Source: Pelargonium x hortorum (lineage: Eukaryota; Streptophyta; Magnoliopsida; Geraniales; Geraniaceae). Taken from it: a stretch of 25,198 bases of DNA. Position numbers and translations under genes: made by a program. Shown one piece after another: positions 10,156 to 22,972 of the stretch. Under the pieces are notes generated by a model. The model had not been told where the DNA came from. It ran no database searches and saw only the letters and a program-made list of their open reading frames with translations. The stretch spans positions 1 through 25,198 of the forward strand of contig JAYMTJ010000107.1 of assembly GCA_036897525.1 (NCBI GenBank), in the 5' to 3' direction. Within the stretch, counting starts at the first letter, position 1. Every line of letters starts with the position of its first letter.

Positions 10156-11522
10156 TAAAATTCTGTCACGTCACAGCTATCAAGCGAACCCCCTTTTTTA
10201 ATTGTTATCCAAGAGTAAAGACAACTGTATAATTAACAAGCAGCAAAACCTAATACGTCAACTACAAGCAAGTCCATTTGAACAAACCACACAAAAGGAG
10301 AGCCTTTTATTATATTATAATAGGTGTTTCATACACTATATCCCACTTTATATTATATAAGATGTTACTTTTTTTAAAACTAGAATTGACTTTGGAAGGT
10401 CTCTTATAGGAACTCACCAATAAAAAAACCTATAGAATGCATACTTAATTGACATGATGCCTCTAGAATAGAAAGGTACAATTTTTTTTCACGGAAGTAT
10501 CTTTTACACTTTATCTTTATATAAGGTAACTAAAAGTGTCTCACTTCGAAAATGAAGAAGTCGAGTGGAAAGTCTGTTGGACTATAATTTTCATAGAAAA
10601 GAAAGGTGCGGTGCTTAAGTCTTAAGTTAAGTTGTATTGAGAATATAGAGAACTCTTAGTGACATCAAAAATCTGACGAGTACTGGAAGGTTTATAACGA
10701 TTCTGTATTTCCTAACCTAATATGAGATTGTGGTCTGGATTAAGCGAGAAGTACTCCTAAGTTTGAAGAAAGCCTTTCGTATAAAGTAAAGTATGTATAA
10801 ATTAGAGGGATCACTTTGCTGTTATTTTGTTTCACAAAAGGAATATAATATACCTTTTTTTCTATCGTATAGAGATGAATAGAAGAATTTCTGTCCTAAG
10901 TGAAAGCGCTTAAGTTTAAAGTGGATTTTCAAACAAAAGACAATAGATACATAAAAGAAAATAATCTTTATTCGAGGTAGATTTTGGGGCTTAAAAAAAG
11001 GACTGGGCTTGGACTTGGTAGGATATTATAGAACAAGAACTTCTCATTTTTTTGCAAGGATTCCCTCTATTAAAATTACCGACGACTTTAATTATAAGCG
11101 AAACACTAGCATTCTCTTGAGTTAGCTTTCAAAAGAGTCTTAGTTGAGTAACAATAGAAGGGATTTCCATTTATATACATAGTAATTATATAGCGTACTG
11201 ATGTAATAATTTGCTTTATTTTATTGCTATACTCTACCTTCGGCCAGAGAACTCATTTCTTATAAAGCATTTTTGTCTCTTGTTTATGATTTGACTCCTA
11301 CTACCCCACAAGGATCCTTTTTAGTTTTAGTTTAGTAAGAGTATTCGCTCTTAGGTATTTTGATTGACATTTTTTTTTTTACTTAGATTAGATTGGCTTA
11401 CTTCTGAGGTTTAGGAATCTCTGAATTGTATTGGGATAGCGAGCTTGAGCTCTTTGTCTTGAGGAAAAGTACTTTCTGCTGTCGAGTCGAAGGAAGACTG
11501 TAAGGACTTTGCTGGTACAACT
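10156..11522. other. AT-rich intergenic DNA, then the change to type A near 11400
   Basis: No gene seen. AT content is high, with a T11 run at 11370-11380. Immediately after that run the texture shifts to the more G+C-rich type that hosts the minus-strand frame at 11523-11918. Confidence 0.5.
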
Positions 11523-11918
11523 CTACGAGCCTTGGGAATTGTAGCTATTTGTTCTTGTATTCTTATGAGGGATCTGCCCAGTCAGTGTTGTTGATGGTAG
11601 GTCTAATCGAATGCAAGCCTTGTCAAGTGACTGCAAACTAAAGGGTGGCCAACTCTGAATAATAAGGTATCCCATCTCTCTAACAAGTCCAAAGTTATCA
11701 CTGAATTCCTTATCCACACTTGAAATCCGAGTTCTATTAGCATCTCTAAGTTCCCTCTCTTGAAAGTCAATGCCATTCCGAACCTGGATTTTGTAAGCTT
11801 GTTCAAAGCATTCCACCAAAACTAAATGGTATATCCTCTCAAGTGTAAATACTAGAATTCGGGTTTCAAATGAAAGGTAAACTAAAGTGCTTGTGTTCTT
11901 TCTGTAAAAAAAAGATTC
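11523..11918 (-). CDS. Unrecognised open frame, about 131 codons
   Basis: On the minus strand the frame is open from 11918 down to a TAG at 11523-11525, the longest open stretch I could follow in the window. The first possible non-ATG start within it is TTG at 11817-11819, giving 98 residues; no ATG lies near the beginning, so a start is doubtful. The predicted product is mixed, with an acidic and basic middle section (residues about 15-60, counted from the TTG) containing Gln-Glu-Arg-Glu and Asp-Lys-Glu stretches. It ends Ser/Thr/Asn-rich. No membrane span, metal-binding cluster or known motif is visible. It coincides with a more G+C-rich type A block, where stop codons are rarer, so chance remains a fair explanation. 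I cannot assign a family. Confidence 0.22.
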   Translation of the reverse strand, partial: ESFFYRKNTSTLVYLSFETRILVFTLERIYHLVLVECFEQAYKIQVRNGIDFQERELRDANRTRISSVDKEFSDNFGLVREMGYLIIQSWPPFSLQSLDKACIRLDLPSTTLTGQIPHKNTRTNSYNSQGS

Positions 11919-12780
11919 TTAAGGTCTCCCTAATAAAGATAAAGATTCGCGTTGATACAAGACAAGATGCCTCGCCGGAGGTGTGGGGTTTTAAAGGTTT
12001 AAGAGGATAACATGTTATAAACCCCGGCTAGTGGGTATAGTCGTTTAGCCAGGATCATAGAATTACCGGTTAGTTACTCAAGTCAAGTATTATCGGATTC
12101 AGCACCCTCTTAAGTTCATTTTTTATAACTCTTTTCCAGTTTGTGGATGGTATCGCAACCGTTGTGTACTGTCTGGCTCGGTCCTCCTACTCCTGCTAGT
12201 ACAAAACTGCTACTAAAGAATATAGCTCCAACTCCTATAAGTATAAGTCTCTAAGTCAAGAACTAAGTCTCAAAGAGTCTGGCATTAACAAGTCATGAAA
12301 GAAAGAAGTCAGAAGAATAAGAAACAAATAAGGTAAGGTATATGCATTAACAAGGATGAAAGGACTTTCACTTGAGTAGGATACTTCTTCCAAAGCCCCC
12401 TTTACTTAAATCAGTTTTCGATCGGAAAAATAAAAGAAAGTCGAGGACTTTCTCGTTTTAACTACAATAGCCTAATCTTACCAAAATCAAGAGTAAAGAG
12501 CAGTTAATATGATTGATTCGTTTAGTGGGACATTCCAGAAATAGAAACTGATAAAACATAATTAAGTGTCACAAAATCCGCGAGGAAATTCTAGTTATTT
12601 TTCTAATTTTAGAGAGGGGGCCCAATAATTAATATAAGACTTGTTATGAAAATCTATATTAATGAGCGCTTTTTAGTATTACTTAAAAGTACTTGACCGA
12701 AGGAATACACCTTAACAATTTCGTTTTACCTCCTCCGGTAAGTAATACAGCTAGAGTTTACCCATAAATAAAGTTAAGAC
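11919..12780. other. Mixed-texture intergenic DNA, no gene seen
   Basis: Type A sequence (about 12110-12400, with TAAGTCT-type duplications) is sandwiched between AT-rich stretches. A CCTC-GCCG-GAGG mini-hairpin is at 11970-11981. No coding or RNA gene was recognised. Confidence 0.5.
12282..12364 (+). repeat. Local direct repeat GCATTAACAAG...ATGAAAG
   Basis: GCATTAACAAG is at 12282-12292 and 12344-12354, each followed within a few bases by ATGAAAG. Just upstream, variants of TAAGTCT recur three times (about 12243-12270). The first copy also overlaps a 17-bp word found inverted at 2436-2452. Confidence 0.7.
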
Positions 12781-15000
12781 TTGAATGAATGTAATACCCA
12801 GGTTTATCCTTCAACAACTGTAACAGAAGAACTCAAACAAAGTAATGATTTTCCCTATTCATTAGTCAATTCCTTTAGCTCCAATTCCCTTTGGCTCGCT
12901 TACATTAGACAAGAATCTATCCTATCATCAAGTACTTCTCCTACCTACGTAATCAGTTACTGGTTTCAAGAACAACTTGACATTGGACTACTTTCACTAG
13001 CTCACAAAGGTATGAAATGACTAGCAACACTTGCACTATCTTACACTGTCCTTTCTTTGGACTCAAGGACATAGAATACAATAGTAGTTACCCTTTCCTG
13101 TCTCTGTCAATCTGTATTCTATAAGTTCTGTACCGGCTTCTATTAAGCTAGATCGCTTCGCTTGCTCTCCCAAGCAATCTGTTCCTGTATACCCTACTAA
13201 GAGTAGTTAGAGATCCTAAACACTCCTAAAGGGAATTCGTACACATTTCATTTGTAGCAATAGCTAAGTTCTATGAGTCCTGGCTAAAAGCTTAAGTTTC
13301 CAATAACAAGATAAACTTTCCTAGCTACACTGCACGGAAAGAGTTAGAGCTACAAGAATTACATTATCGGAAGTCTTCTCTCTAGATAACCCTTGCTTTA
13401 GCTACAACAAATAGAATCTATATCTGAAACAGCTTTACAGTGCCAAAAGCTTAAACTCATTAGCCTTCAACTCCCTAGCAAACAAGCTATTACAGTAACA
13501 CTTTCGCTGGCACAGACTGAGATATTCTTTGTAAAGCAAGTATGTAAAGCTGCCGATGTTGCACGAGCCAAGCTAGGAGTTTTTTTTCTTGGCTTTGTTG
13601 TTTGCTGCTAATGAGACTAATAACATAAGACTGAGAATCCTAAACTCATTAACTTGATGCCAACTGAAAATCCTCCCTCCTTGAAAAGCCAGCCTAAGGC
13701 AAGTTTACTTGTAAGCTAATACTTCTGAGGTTGCTAAATCTTTGGATTTTGACCTCTTGTACTTATAAACCTGTGTATGAAAAACTAAAACTAAAGGTGA
13801 CAAGTGCAGATAAAGGAGTTAAAGAATCTCTAGCTCTTGTAGCTCTTGAAGGAAGGTCTATCTGATGGTGCAAGTGCTGCTAGCTAACTAAGCCAAGGAC
13901 AAGTGGATTTAGAGGCTTTAATCCGCAAACGCAAAAGGGATTCTTAGAGCTTTTTTTTAATCTCGTAGAAAAGAAGGAGTCCCCTTAATTTTCATTTCAA
14001 ATTTAAGCTTCGGTAATTACTAAATCCGTTATAGCATCTTTTTATTTTAATGCTTAGTAATATTTTATTCCCGCAAAACCCTGTAAGAAAGAGTACTCCT
14101 TGTCCTTTTTAGTTGCCCTGACAGAGTTTAACTTGTCTGATATGAAGAGTTAAGAGTAATAAAACCTTAGAAGCCCTAAAATCCACAACTAATAACGAAT
14201 CCTGTAAAGAGTTGTTTTATCGGCTGGGTTTCCTTAATTATTTTAACGAATAAGAACCCTTTCTAGACAAGGGTTTGAGGAAAAGCTGGAAATCTTGGAA
14301 ACAGATTAACTCGGCTTCAGTTCTTTTACTACATTCCTGAGAATGCCCTGTAAATCCTAAATCTATAAACTGGAAAACCATTAAATTAATAAGACCATAA
14401 TCTACAGCTAGCTACTGATTCTAGTCCAAAAAGGTATGAAATGCACTCTTCTATACAATAATAGTAGCGGTAACTTAACTTTCCGAACGGGATTCCATTT
14501 CTATCTTAGCAGTCCTAGGAAGGTAAACTAGGCCCAGGTAGTGTAGCTCTTCTGTACTTCAGTGTAAGTCCGCTAATTGCAAGTCCAAATACTCTTGTTT
14601 GTAGTAATAGATACATAGCAAACATTCTTGATTTACTAACTTGTACACATCTTTAACCTAACTCTAAAACAACTTTGTTCTAATACCTCTTTTGTTATGA
14701 ATGAAATCTAAGTAAGAAGGAAAAGAAACTCTCCAGTCCCTGAAACAGAACAGAAGTGCTCTTAGTCCTAAGCCTATTATGATGGTAAGCATGAGTTTAT
14801 ATTGATAGCTGTAGTAACCTAGCCGAACCGTTTTACTTCTTCTACTTGAGACCCCTACCACTTACTTATTCAAGATCTGGCTTCCAGCCTGTGTAATATA
14901 ATGAATAGAATGTACTTTAGAAACCAACCTATAAGGAACCCACTACAAAGACTCTCTTTGCTTGGAAGCTCCCTGAAAAGTACCCAGGAAACATACATTG
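12781..15000. other. Mostly type A non-coding DNA with an AT-rich insert
   Basis: Type A texture covers about 12780-13930 and 14380-15000, separated by AT-rich DNA from about 13930 to 14380. Short words recur locally, such as TAGCTCTTG twice near 13840 and AAACTCATTA at about 13453 and 13642. An open TTG-started frame at 12781-13020 (79 codons, Ser/Thr-rich) and one at 14664-14861 on the minus strand have no recognisable product. Confidence 0.5.
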
Positions 15001-15245
15001 GGAGAAAAAAATGTTCAAAAATATGAAAGTCCTAATAATCCTAAATAGAACACCTTAGATTTACCTGTCTTACATTTGGTAAGGGTATCCTATAATTTCG
15101 ATTTTCGTGGCTTCCATATAAGGACTCTCCTTAAGAACCTTAAGAAGCTAGAGAGCCTCTAATATCTGTTCAAATACTCCAGTTAGCGGAAGCACATACC
15201 CAGGCTTCTCTATAGGAGTTTAAGTAGATCTCTTATCTAAAAGAA

Positions 15246-15258
15246 CGGGGCTGCCCCG
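15246..15258. repeat. GC-rich mini-palindrome in AT-rich DNA
   Basis: CGGGG-CTG-CCCCG forms a 5-bp all-GC stem with a 3-nt loop. Similar small GC palindromes occur at 6459-6469 (CGGG-CCG-CCCG), 7727-7736 (GGAGGCCTCC) and 11970-11981 (CCTC-GCCG-GAGG). Confidence 0.6.
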
Positions 15259-18122
15259 GGAATCCTGCCCTAAAGAGTTAGTTTCTATTTAAGTAGATTA
15301 CTTAAAGTAAGGTTGTGTAAGCCAGCTTAACTGAAAGAGTATCTCCATATTTTTCTTCTTTAGAAATCCTGTTTTCTTTTTATTAAAAAGGTTTGGAGAC
15401 CCTAATCTACTGGAAATTTTATTCGCTAAATGCCCGCTTTTGTTTGTGTGGAGATTTAACCTTTTGTGATAGGGCGGCTTCCGTATTCTATTTGCCAAAG
15501 TCTTACTCAGTAAAGGGTTTTTAACTAATTATATAATATATACAAGATAGGAAGTGGAGTCCCTGTGAAGAGAAAAGTATTCCCCCCAGTTTCCTTTTTT
15601 CCTGTAACTTCAAGGGATTGTCAACAAAATAAGTATACACCCCTGCCAATTCAATTATTTGATTCTAATCATAACAAGAAATTCCTAAGTGTCTTAACTT
15701 AAGATTTGGAACTCCAATATCCTATGAGGTAAGAACTCGTTTTAGAAAATGTTGAGTAATTCCCAGATAGAAAGAAGGAGGTTTACAAAAAATAGATAGC
15801 AGCTTTGCCTGAAATCTGAATACCAATATAAAATTGAAGCCAGAATCTCTTCTCCTAGAAGCTCCTGTCCTAGCTTAAGTAAATAAGTACCAGAATTTAA
15901 ATCACTTCTACTAAGAATACGCTAATTCTAGGATCTCGTTCAGGGTTACGGGGTAGTTAAGTCCTACCGAGTAGCAGTTCAGAAACCTTAATTCATTTTG
16001 AGTGGCTTAATAAGGCAAGGCATCGACGTGAATCGCAAGGGTTCAAGTTGTACTAAGGGGAAATAAAGAATACCGAGACTTCGCGGCAAGGATACTCTCC
16101 CAAACCCAAAATAAGACAGGGTATAATGAAAATAGAGTTACTAGCTAAGACATCCCATTTTCTACAGTCCCTATCTTAAGCTTAAGTGCTTTCCTCCTTT
16201 TCAAAGGAAACTTATTTACTTCGGCAAGTGTTAAGGTGTCAAAAAAATATGCAAACTAAACAGGCTCGTATCCTATTTGTGACTTCGGAACTTTTATAGA
16301 AATAAAGCTTTGTATAGAATCCCGGTGCTTATAATGTACATAATATAAAAGATAGATGCTGACTAAGTTTCCTGGGGACTTTTTTTAACAACTTTTTGCA
16401 ATCTAATTTCCGAAGCAAAAGGGGTTCGCTATAACCCATTTATTATTGTTAAGCGCAATACTTTATAAAGATAACAGGAATCCCTCTAAATAAGCTCTCC
16501 GATTCGCCGGAGTAGAACAATTTCTTTAATACCAGACCCAGAATATAAAATAAAACTGCATTCCTTAGTACACGAGTAGTACACGCTCGTAGGGGTCTAG
16601 TTCTAGAAAACTAAAGTTTTCCTCTTGCTTTAAATGAGGGGTTAACCTAAAAGCTAAGCAAATGGATATCTAGGCAAAATCAAAATATTAATGCATTTAC
16701 ACGAAAACTTTGCAGAAAAGCTCTAATTTCACAAGCAAATTTCCTGCTTTACTATATTTTTGAGGTTCATAAGCGTACGCCGTGTTCATCCTAGTACAAA
16801 CCCGCAATTGATTAAATAAGGAGACTTAGTTTATTGCATTGATTGGTCCGGAGGAGGGATCCTAATATTAATATTATAGAGATAGGCTTTGTATTAGTGT
16901 GGGTATCCCGTAAAACGCGTACATATTATTCAGAAAAATGAAAGTATGTATAATTCTATGTTAAGGGAGCCCTTTTCGATTCGAAGTAAATCCGAGTAAT
17001 TTACAGAGCAAATTAAACTCAAGGGCATACAGGCGACTGAACGAGTATATAAGATAATATCTTAACTTCTTTCTTTATAAACTAAAGAGTCTAGAACTTA
17101 TAAATGGAATAACTTACTTATACAACCCTCGCATACCCTTGAAATGAGACACAATTGAAGGCATTCATATCCGGCTTTTTTACCGAGATGCATTTACCTT
17201 GAGCAGAGATAAGGTCCATACTACTGGGACTCCTGAAATTTATTTAAAAGAAATCTTGACAATGCTAAAACACAAACCCCCTATAGGAAAACCGAAGCAA
17301 ATCCTGAAAACGTAGAGAATACAGGAGCCCTTATTAACTCTTGATATAAGTTGCGAAAACGGCCTTAGAATTTCTTCTAAAATCGAAGCGGTATTCTTTC
17401 ATTTAGGAGACAAAAGAAAGCCTATCTCATACAGCATAGAAACGAGAACCTGAATTAATTGTAATGAATTCCAACATCTGACAGTTAGCGGGTAGGCCTA
17501 ATTTTAGGGTATCACAAGATTTGACTCTAGCTATATACATACTCTTTAAAACACTTGTTTCTCGGGGGTTAGGTTAGGTGGACCTCGCACGAGAATAGTC
17601 TCAGTATTTTAAGTTACTCGAGGTCGAAAAATGGGTTCTGCTTTTGAAGTAGTACTTTTCAATCAAGTCTTCTTGTAAGTTTAGTTCACTTTATAGCTGG
17701 TGGTAGGATAAAAACTTCTTTCGATAGGCCATTTATTATTCAAGTCAGTCCGAAGCATAGCGCGTTCTATCCTGGTTTAGTATTATAAGACCTTATGCCT
17801 GAGAATGAAAAATATAGACTACGGATTCTCTTATTTATTCTCCACTAAACTAAGATAAGAGCGCATTTAAGGAAATCTCCGTAATTATCTCTAACTAGGG
17901 TAAGAAAATAGGGTTGTATCAGACAAACTTACAAGTCATTTTTATTTCACTATCATTCAAATCAACACATAAATTTCACAGAGAGCTCTCGGACCTCCAG
18001 CATAAACATGTTCCGGTGTCTTACGATTAGTACTATAAAATTAAGAAATAAGACCTCAAACCTCAAAGTGTTCCTATTTTCCATTTCAGCGAATACTACC
18101 CGTTAAAGGTTCAGATATATAG

Positions 18123-18344
18123 CATCCATTTTTGCTTTCATGTGATCAGTTAGAGGAACATAAGGTGCTTAGGAGTAAGAATACATACGAGTCCTGGTGG
18201 GTTGTCCCTAATTCTTTCCTGTCAAGAGTAGTCTTTCAAAGTTGGATTCTGAAACTTAGAACAAATAGGACTTTAAGATCAGGAAACATTGACTATAAGG
18301 AGCGGGCCTTAGCTTTGGTTGAAACCGCATACCATCCATATTAA
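18123..18344 (+). CDS. Short unrecognised open frame in a locally G+C-richer patch
   Basis: The frame is open for 73 codons to TAA at 18342-18344; the first start-like codon is TTG at 18132. Its product contains two adjacent Trp residues, a Lys/Arg-spaced middle and a Tyr-His-Pro-Tyr end. The local base composition is visibly less AT-rich than the flanks, and codons such as GAG, GTC, CGG and GCC occur, unusual for type B sequence. It could be a remnant of inserted sequence. No family is recognised. Confidence 0.15.
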   Translation, partial: HPFLLSCDQLEEHKVLRSKNTYESWWVVPNSFLSRVVFQSWILKLRTNRTLRSGNIDYKERALALVETAYHPY

Positions 18345-21300
18345 ATTAAAGGGCATAGTAGTAACGCGACATTTGGACTCTTTTATGGAAATTAAGACTT
18401 ACTTAGAGGATATCCCTATTTTTTCAAAGCAGTTTTAGAATTTTTTGTACAATGAGTGCTTTGCACTAACATTCCTAATGGATAAATAGATTACGGACCC
18501 CCTTTTGCTTTACCATTTTATACCAAAACAGGGTTGTCTTAAGAGTAAAACGAGCCCAAAATCTTAAAGAAAGACATATTAAAGCAAAGTTTTGTATAAC
18601 ACGGGTAACATGGACTGCGACCTTTTTCTTTCCAGACCAGAAACTACACCTCTTAGATTAGGCCTTGCTTGTTAACTATTTTGAACAGGAGTATAAGGTT
18701 CTAAAATAATCTTTATTATAGTATAACTTTCGGCTTTAAATGGAGAAACCGGCAAACCAAGACAAGTAAGCACTAAGATTCGAAGACTTCTTTCACTTTT
18801 TTATAGTACTCACTATCCTATATTTATTCCTTTACTAGAGAAGTAGTTGAAAAGGACTTCTAATCTAAACCAAAAATCCTAATTTATAAAAAAGACAGAA
18901 AGCACACATATTCAATAAGGGTGCACAAAGACTGTTCCTTAGACTATTACCCGATAAGCTTTCATGAGATGGCAACTCAACTCGTAATTCTGCTTTCTCC
19001 AAGTCTAAAATCCGCTTCGTAAAAGAAGTGGTATTCTAATTTTCTGGAACTTATAACTGTGTAATAATCCTTCTTGAATTGAATGTCTCTACTCTCTATA
19101 GAGCTTTAGAACTTTCTGGGAATTTTTGTCGAATAAAAGCCTGACCGTTCAAAGGAAGTGGGAGTAAGCCAGTCCTCCTTTGAGAAGGTAGTAAGAGAGT
19201 CCTTTTTGTATATAAAAGCTTGTCACGTATGATACCCAAAAGAAAGCCCATAAAAAAGAGAAAATCAAGGTTCAATTTGAGTTGGTTATACCTTCATCAA
19301 CAGTTTTGCAAATCCGGGATCTTGGGCAATTTACTAAAATTTTTGGTTTATTTTAGTACCAATACTAGGTTTTTTACTAAACAGCTGCAAGTTTTCTGTT
19401 AAGTAATTTAGCTGAGGTTCTTATGTAATAAGTATATAAGAGTCCTCTTTGTCCTGACAAGCTTATCGCGAGTGGAACTTTATACAAGAAGCTTAGGGGT
19501 TCTCTTTTTTTGAAATGTAAATAAAATAATACTGGGATTTCCTAGCTTAGAATAAGATCTATAAAGAGGATTCTTTCATTTCTCTATATCCAGATTTTAC
19601 AGAAACTCTTTCAGTTTTTACGTTCCAAACCGAGAGACTGCTTTATCCCTTAGTTAACCTAAACCCTATACCTTGGTGATATACTCAAGGCCCCCTTGTG
19701 ACTAGTTTGTTTAAATCCATATTTTGTATTCTATTACTATTCTCTATAAACATAAAAGACTATCAGGAACACGATTAGTTTATAAACCTAAGCTTTCTGG
19801 CATACTTTCTTTAAGTGTACCCGGTCTCTCCCTAAGGGATGCCCTTTTAGTTCAGGAATTTGATATTTAAGAAAGAAAACTTCGACATTAGGCATCTCCT
19901 TATTAAAGAATTCAAAAATCCTATTACTACCTAGATTTACACACTTTTATGTAAGACACTTGAAACAAAAAGGAAGTAAGAAAAGAGCTTATAGTACACT
20001 ACTGGAAATAAAGCCCCAAAATACCTATATCTAAGAGTTATAGTTATAGTTAAACAAAATAGAAAAATGGAAATCTAAAATAGCTGGTCATACACCCACG
20101 GCAAGAATACAGATTGGAACTTTCGACCTCTTCGGTAAACTTGTCAAAAAGGATCCGATTATATCCATAAGGTTCTTAAAACCCTTTACGTTGTTCTTTC
20201 ATTATTGTACAGTTTGTTTTTGATTCCCTTTTTTAGAAGTCTATACAATCAAAGAACATGTAGGATCGTTTAAACACGGATTAGTCAACAACATAATAAG
20301 TTCCTTACTCGATTAGAAACCCAGGGAATATTTACAAATTCTCCTATTTCTGTATTTATGGCCGACATATAATGTATTGGTAAAAACCGTAGAGTTTTGT
20401 CTAGCACTCACCTTGTAGTAATTCAGGGATTTAAATATGTATATTTTGAGTTAAAGCCAAACGTACATAGTAATGCCCAATCGCACTCTAAAGTGACCCT
20501 TGTGCCCTTAAGTGTTACTCTTTCCGTATTCCATATATTCACTTAGTTTACTCCTTCAACCAGAAGTGGGTCCGCAGGTTCTAAAAAGAAAAGATATATA
20601 AATTCCACAAAGAGTAGGGTCAAAGAAGGCTAGGCAATTTACCTGTTACAGAAGCGCGGATTCTTCCTTTTCTTTGCTTTCATACCTAACCTCTTTAGAG
20701 TTATACTTCTCGTAGCTGTCTTAGTACTCTCCTTCTTATGAGTTAGACTCTTTCTTATTGGTATAGGGATTCCTCTTAGGGGTATCGGGCTTCTTGTGTT
20801 CCAGTCTGTACTGCTTAAGAGGGGCATATTGGGTTAGCCCCTTTCCTTTAGTTGTATAAAGCTTATCCCAGTAGCAACCGTGATCTTACTAGTATAGGGA
20901 TCCCCGGTTAGGAAGGATGCGTTAAATTAGGCACCTTTTTCAATTCTCATAATAGAAAATTGAACATATTAGGGGTATTAGCTCTCGATAAAAAGCCTGC
21001 TTAATTTATGAGTTCGTATGATTTTAGGGTATAAAAAGAAAAAGTATATAGCATTTTTAACATAAGGATTCAAGAGTTTCTCCAGGAAATTCCAGCTTTT
21101 TAAAGCTTTTGTAGCTAATCCAAGTCATTTTGATAACTACGCCTTCAAATTCTTATGAATCAAATTTAGGATCTAGTCTTGAAGTCAAGTAATAAAAGAA
21201 TTCCCGGACTAGACGAGGGGTAATTTCTTAATGCAGTTGCGAGAGGCTGTAAAGATTACCGCTCAGGTTTACTAGGGACTCTAAAAAGTTCTATTTATTG

Positions 21301-22972
21301 ACTCAAGGACAACTCGTTTTATGTAAGAAGGTATATAAAAGGAATGCCTAAGCAGTATAGGGGAGTGAAAACTAGGAATTCGCTTTCAATTTTAAGAGAG
21401 TTTGGTTACTACTAAAAAAGGGGTTCATTTGTATCCGGGTTATACCAGGAACAGTTTTTCTCAAAAGTATCTGCACTGAAAATTGTAAAAGCAAGAGTAG
21501 TCTTGTCGTAAATGCATTAGGTATTCTACATCTATTAAACTTCGTTCAGATCTTTCCGAGTTAGAGGGGCCCCGATATACTCAGGAAGGTTTCGCGATAC
21601 TAAAAATTTTATTTAGCTACAGGGTTTCTCACTAGGGTTCAGCTCTAGCTAAATAAAGTCAATATTTACCAAGGCATAAGATTCATTTAAAACCTTTCGT
21701 AGGGCCTCTTAAATGCGCTATAACGAGAGCTTAAGACTTTGGTGTATGATTCCCCATATTTAAGATTTTTAGTACATTTTAACCTATATATTTTGAAATA
21801 TCTGTTTTTATATTAATATCAGCTCCTTTTTGCTGGGTGCCTCTGTTCCGGATTTACCCGATAATGCCTTTTCTTAAGTTCAGTCCGAGTAGAGATTACA
21901 CGCATCTCAAGAGCCGCCTCTTATCTGTTTAGTTTGAAACTCTTTTCTTTTGTGTATCCTTCAGCCTAGCCATAGTTCCAGCTATCACTTTTAAGGAGTT
22001 CTTTAGTGCAAGGGCCCTTATTAGGACTTTCTGATCTACGAAACAGGGTATAGGTATATTCAAATTCTGTTGTCAGAAGAGATTCGCTAAATGAAATGAA
22101 AGTAGAATATTTCTAAAAGGTTTTGCTTTGTAGTTTATGGTGTAGCACATATCTAATTAAAATCTAGTCAATAGTATATAGAATAGTCAGTGTTACCGAC
22201 CAGAACGTTGTCGGAAGGTTAATGTAGGTAGTATACAAAGATAGTACATACTTACGTTATAGCCAACAGACCCCCTTATTTTATTCATACTCTTACTTGC
22301 ATTAGAACTAGGTCCCTCCTCTTTTAGAATCTGTATATTGATACCTTTCCTCAGAAAGACCTATAAGCTTATTCTGTACCCTTGTAGCTGTCTTGTTAGT
22401 CGTATGAAGCTCCCTCATGGGGTTGGTTTTCAAAACTTAGTTTATAGTCTAGGACCAGTCAACAAGGGATAATGCTACTAACTGAAATTTCCAATTCATT
22501 CTTTGTAACTTCCTTCAATAAAATAAATAGTTTGGTTTTAGGATAATACATAACTAAGGGGTAAGAATTGATATATCTTTATTGTTTTGTAGCTGTTCGG
22601 AATATTTCTTGCTGAATGAAGTAAAGAAACAAATATGCTTATTTTGTAGTTTTTTCACATTTCACAAGCATTAATGAAACTGCTTTCTATATAATACGTT
22701 TTTATACACAAAGAAAGCTTTGCCGGATCTTTTGAATCCAAAAGCGACTCCTCCAAACGGACTACTTTGTTGAATAAATTACTCCTTTGTAAATTCAGGA
22801 TAATTGATAAACAATTAGTAGTTAATAATTAATAAATAAGTAGATACCTAAAGGTCATCTTAATAATTTTTTTATTCCAAGGAAGTCGGGAAGCACTCGA
22901 GTACCTCAATAATAAGAAAGGGTTTTTCTAATGAAACAAATTCTTATAACGAGGCAGGTAACTATAAAGAAT

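Larger units (their letters stand above)
15001..22972. other. Long AT-rich gene desert
   Basis: About 8 kb of type B DNA with no supported gene apart from the doubtful frame at 18123-18344. Other open frames (15298-15498 and 20639-20827, minus strand; 19220-19402, plus strand) are about 60 codons, Lys/Arg-rich and unrecognised. No rRNA, tRNA, intron core or long repeat was found by eye, apart from the GC mini-palindrome at 15246-15258. Confidence 0.5.

Noticed and set aside
12781-13020. 79-codon Ser/Thr-rich open frame
   Set aside because: TTG start, no motif, and a length expected by chance in type A DNA.
15952-15968. GGTAG/CTACC stem with a 7-nt loop like an anticodon arm
   Set aside because: No D arm, T arm or acceptor pairing around it; a 5-bp stem is common by chance.
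5632-16274. Shared 13-mer AGGCTCGTATCCT at 5632-5644 and 16262-16274
   Set aside because: Several 13-mer matches are expected by chance in 25 kb, and the flanks are unrelated.
19229-19402. Small ATG frame with a Lys/Arg-rich start, ribosomal-protein-like at first sight
   Set aside because: The basic start does not match any organellar ribosomal protein I know, and the rest is ordinary AT-rich translation.
20639-20827. 62-codon minus-strand frame with a basic end
   Set aside because: It has an ATG start but no recognisable family, and the length is within chance expectation.
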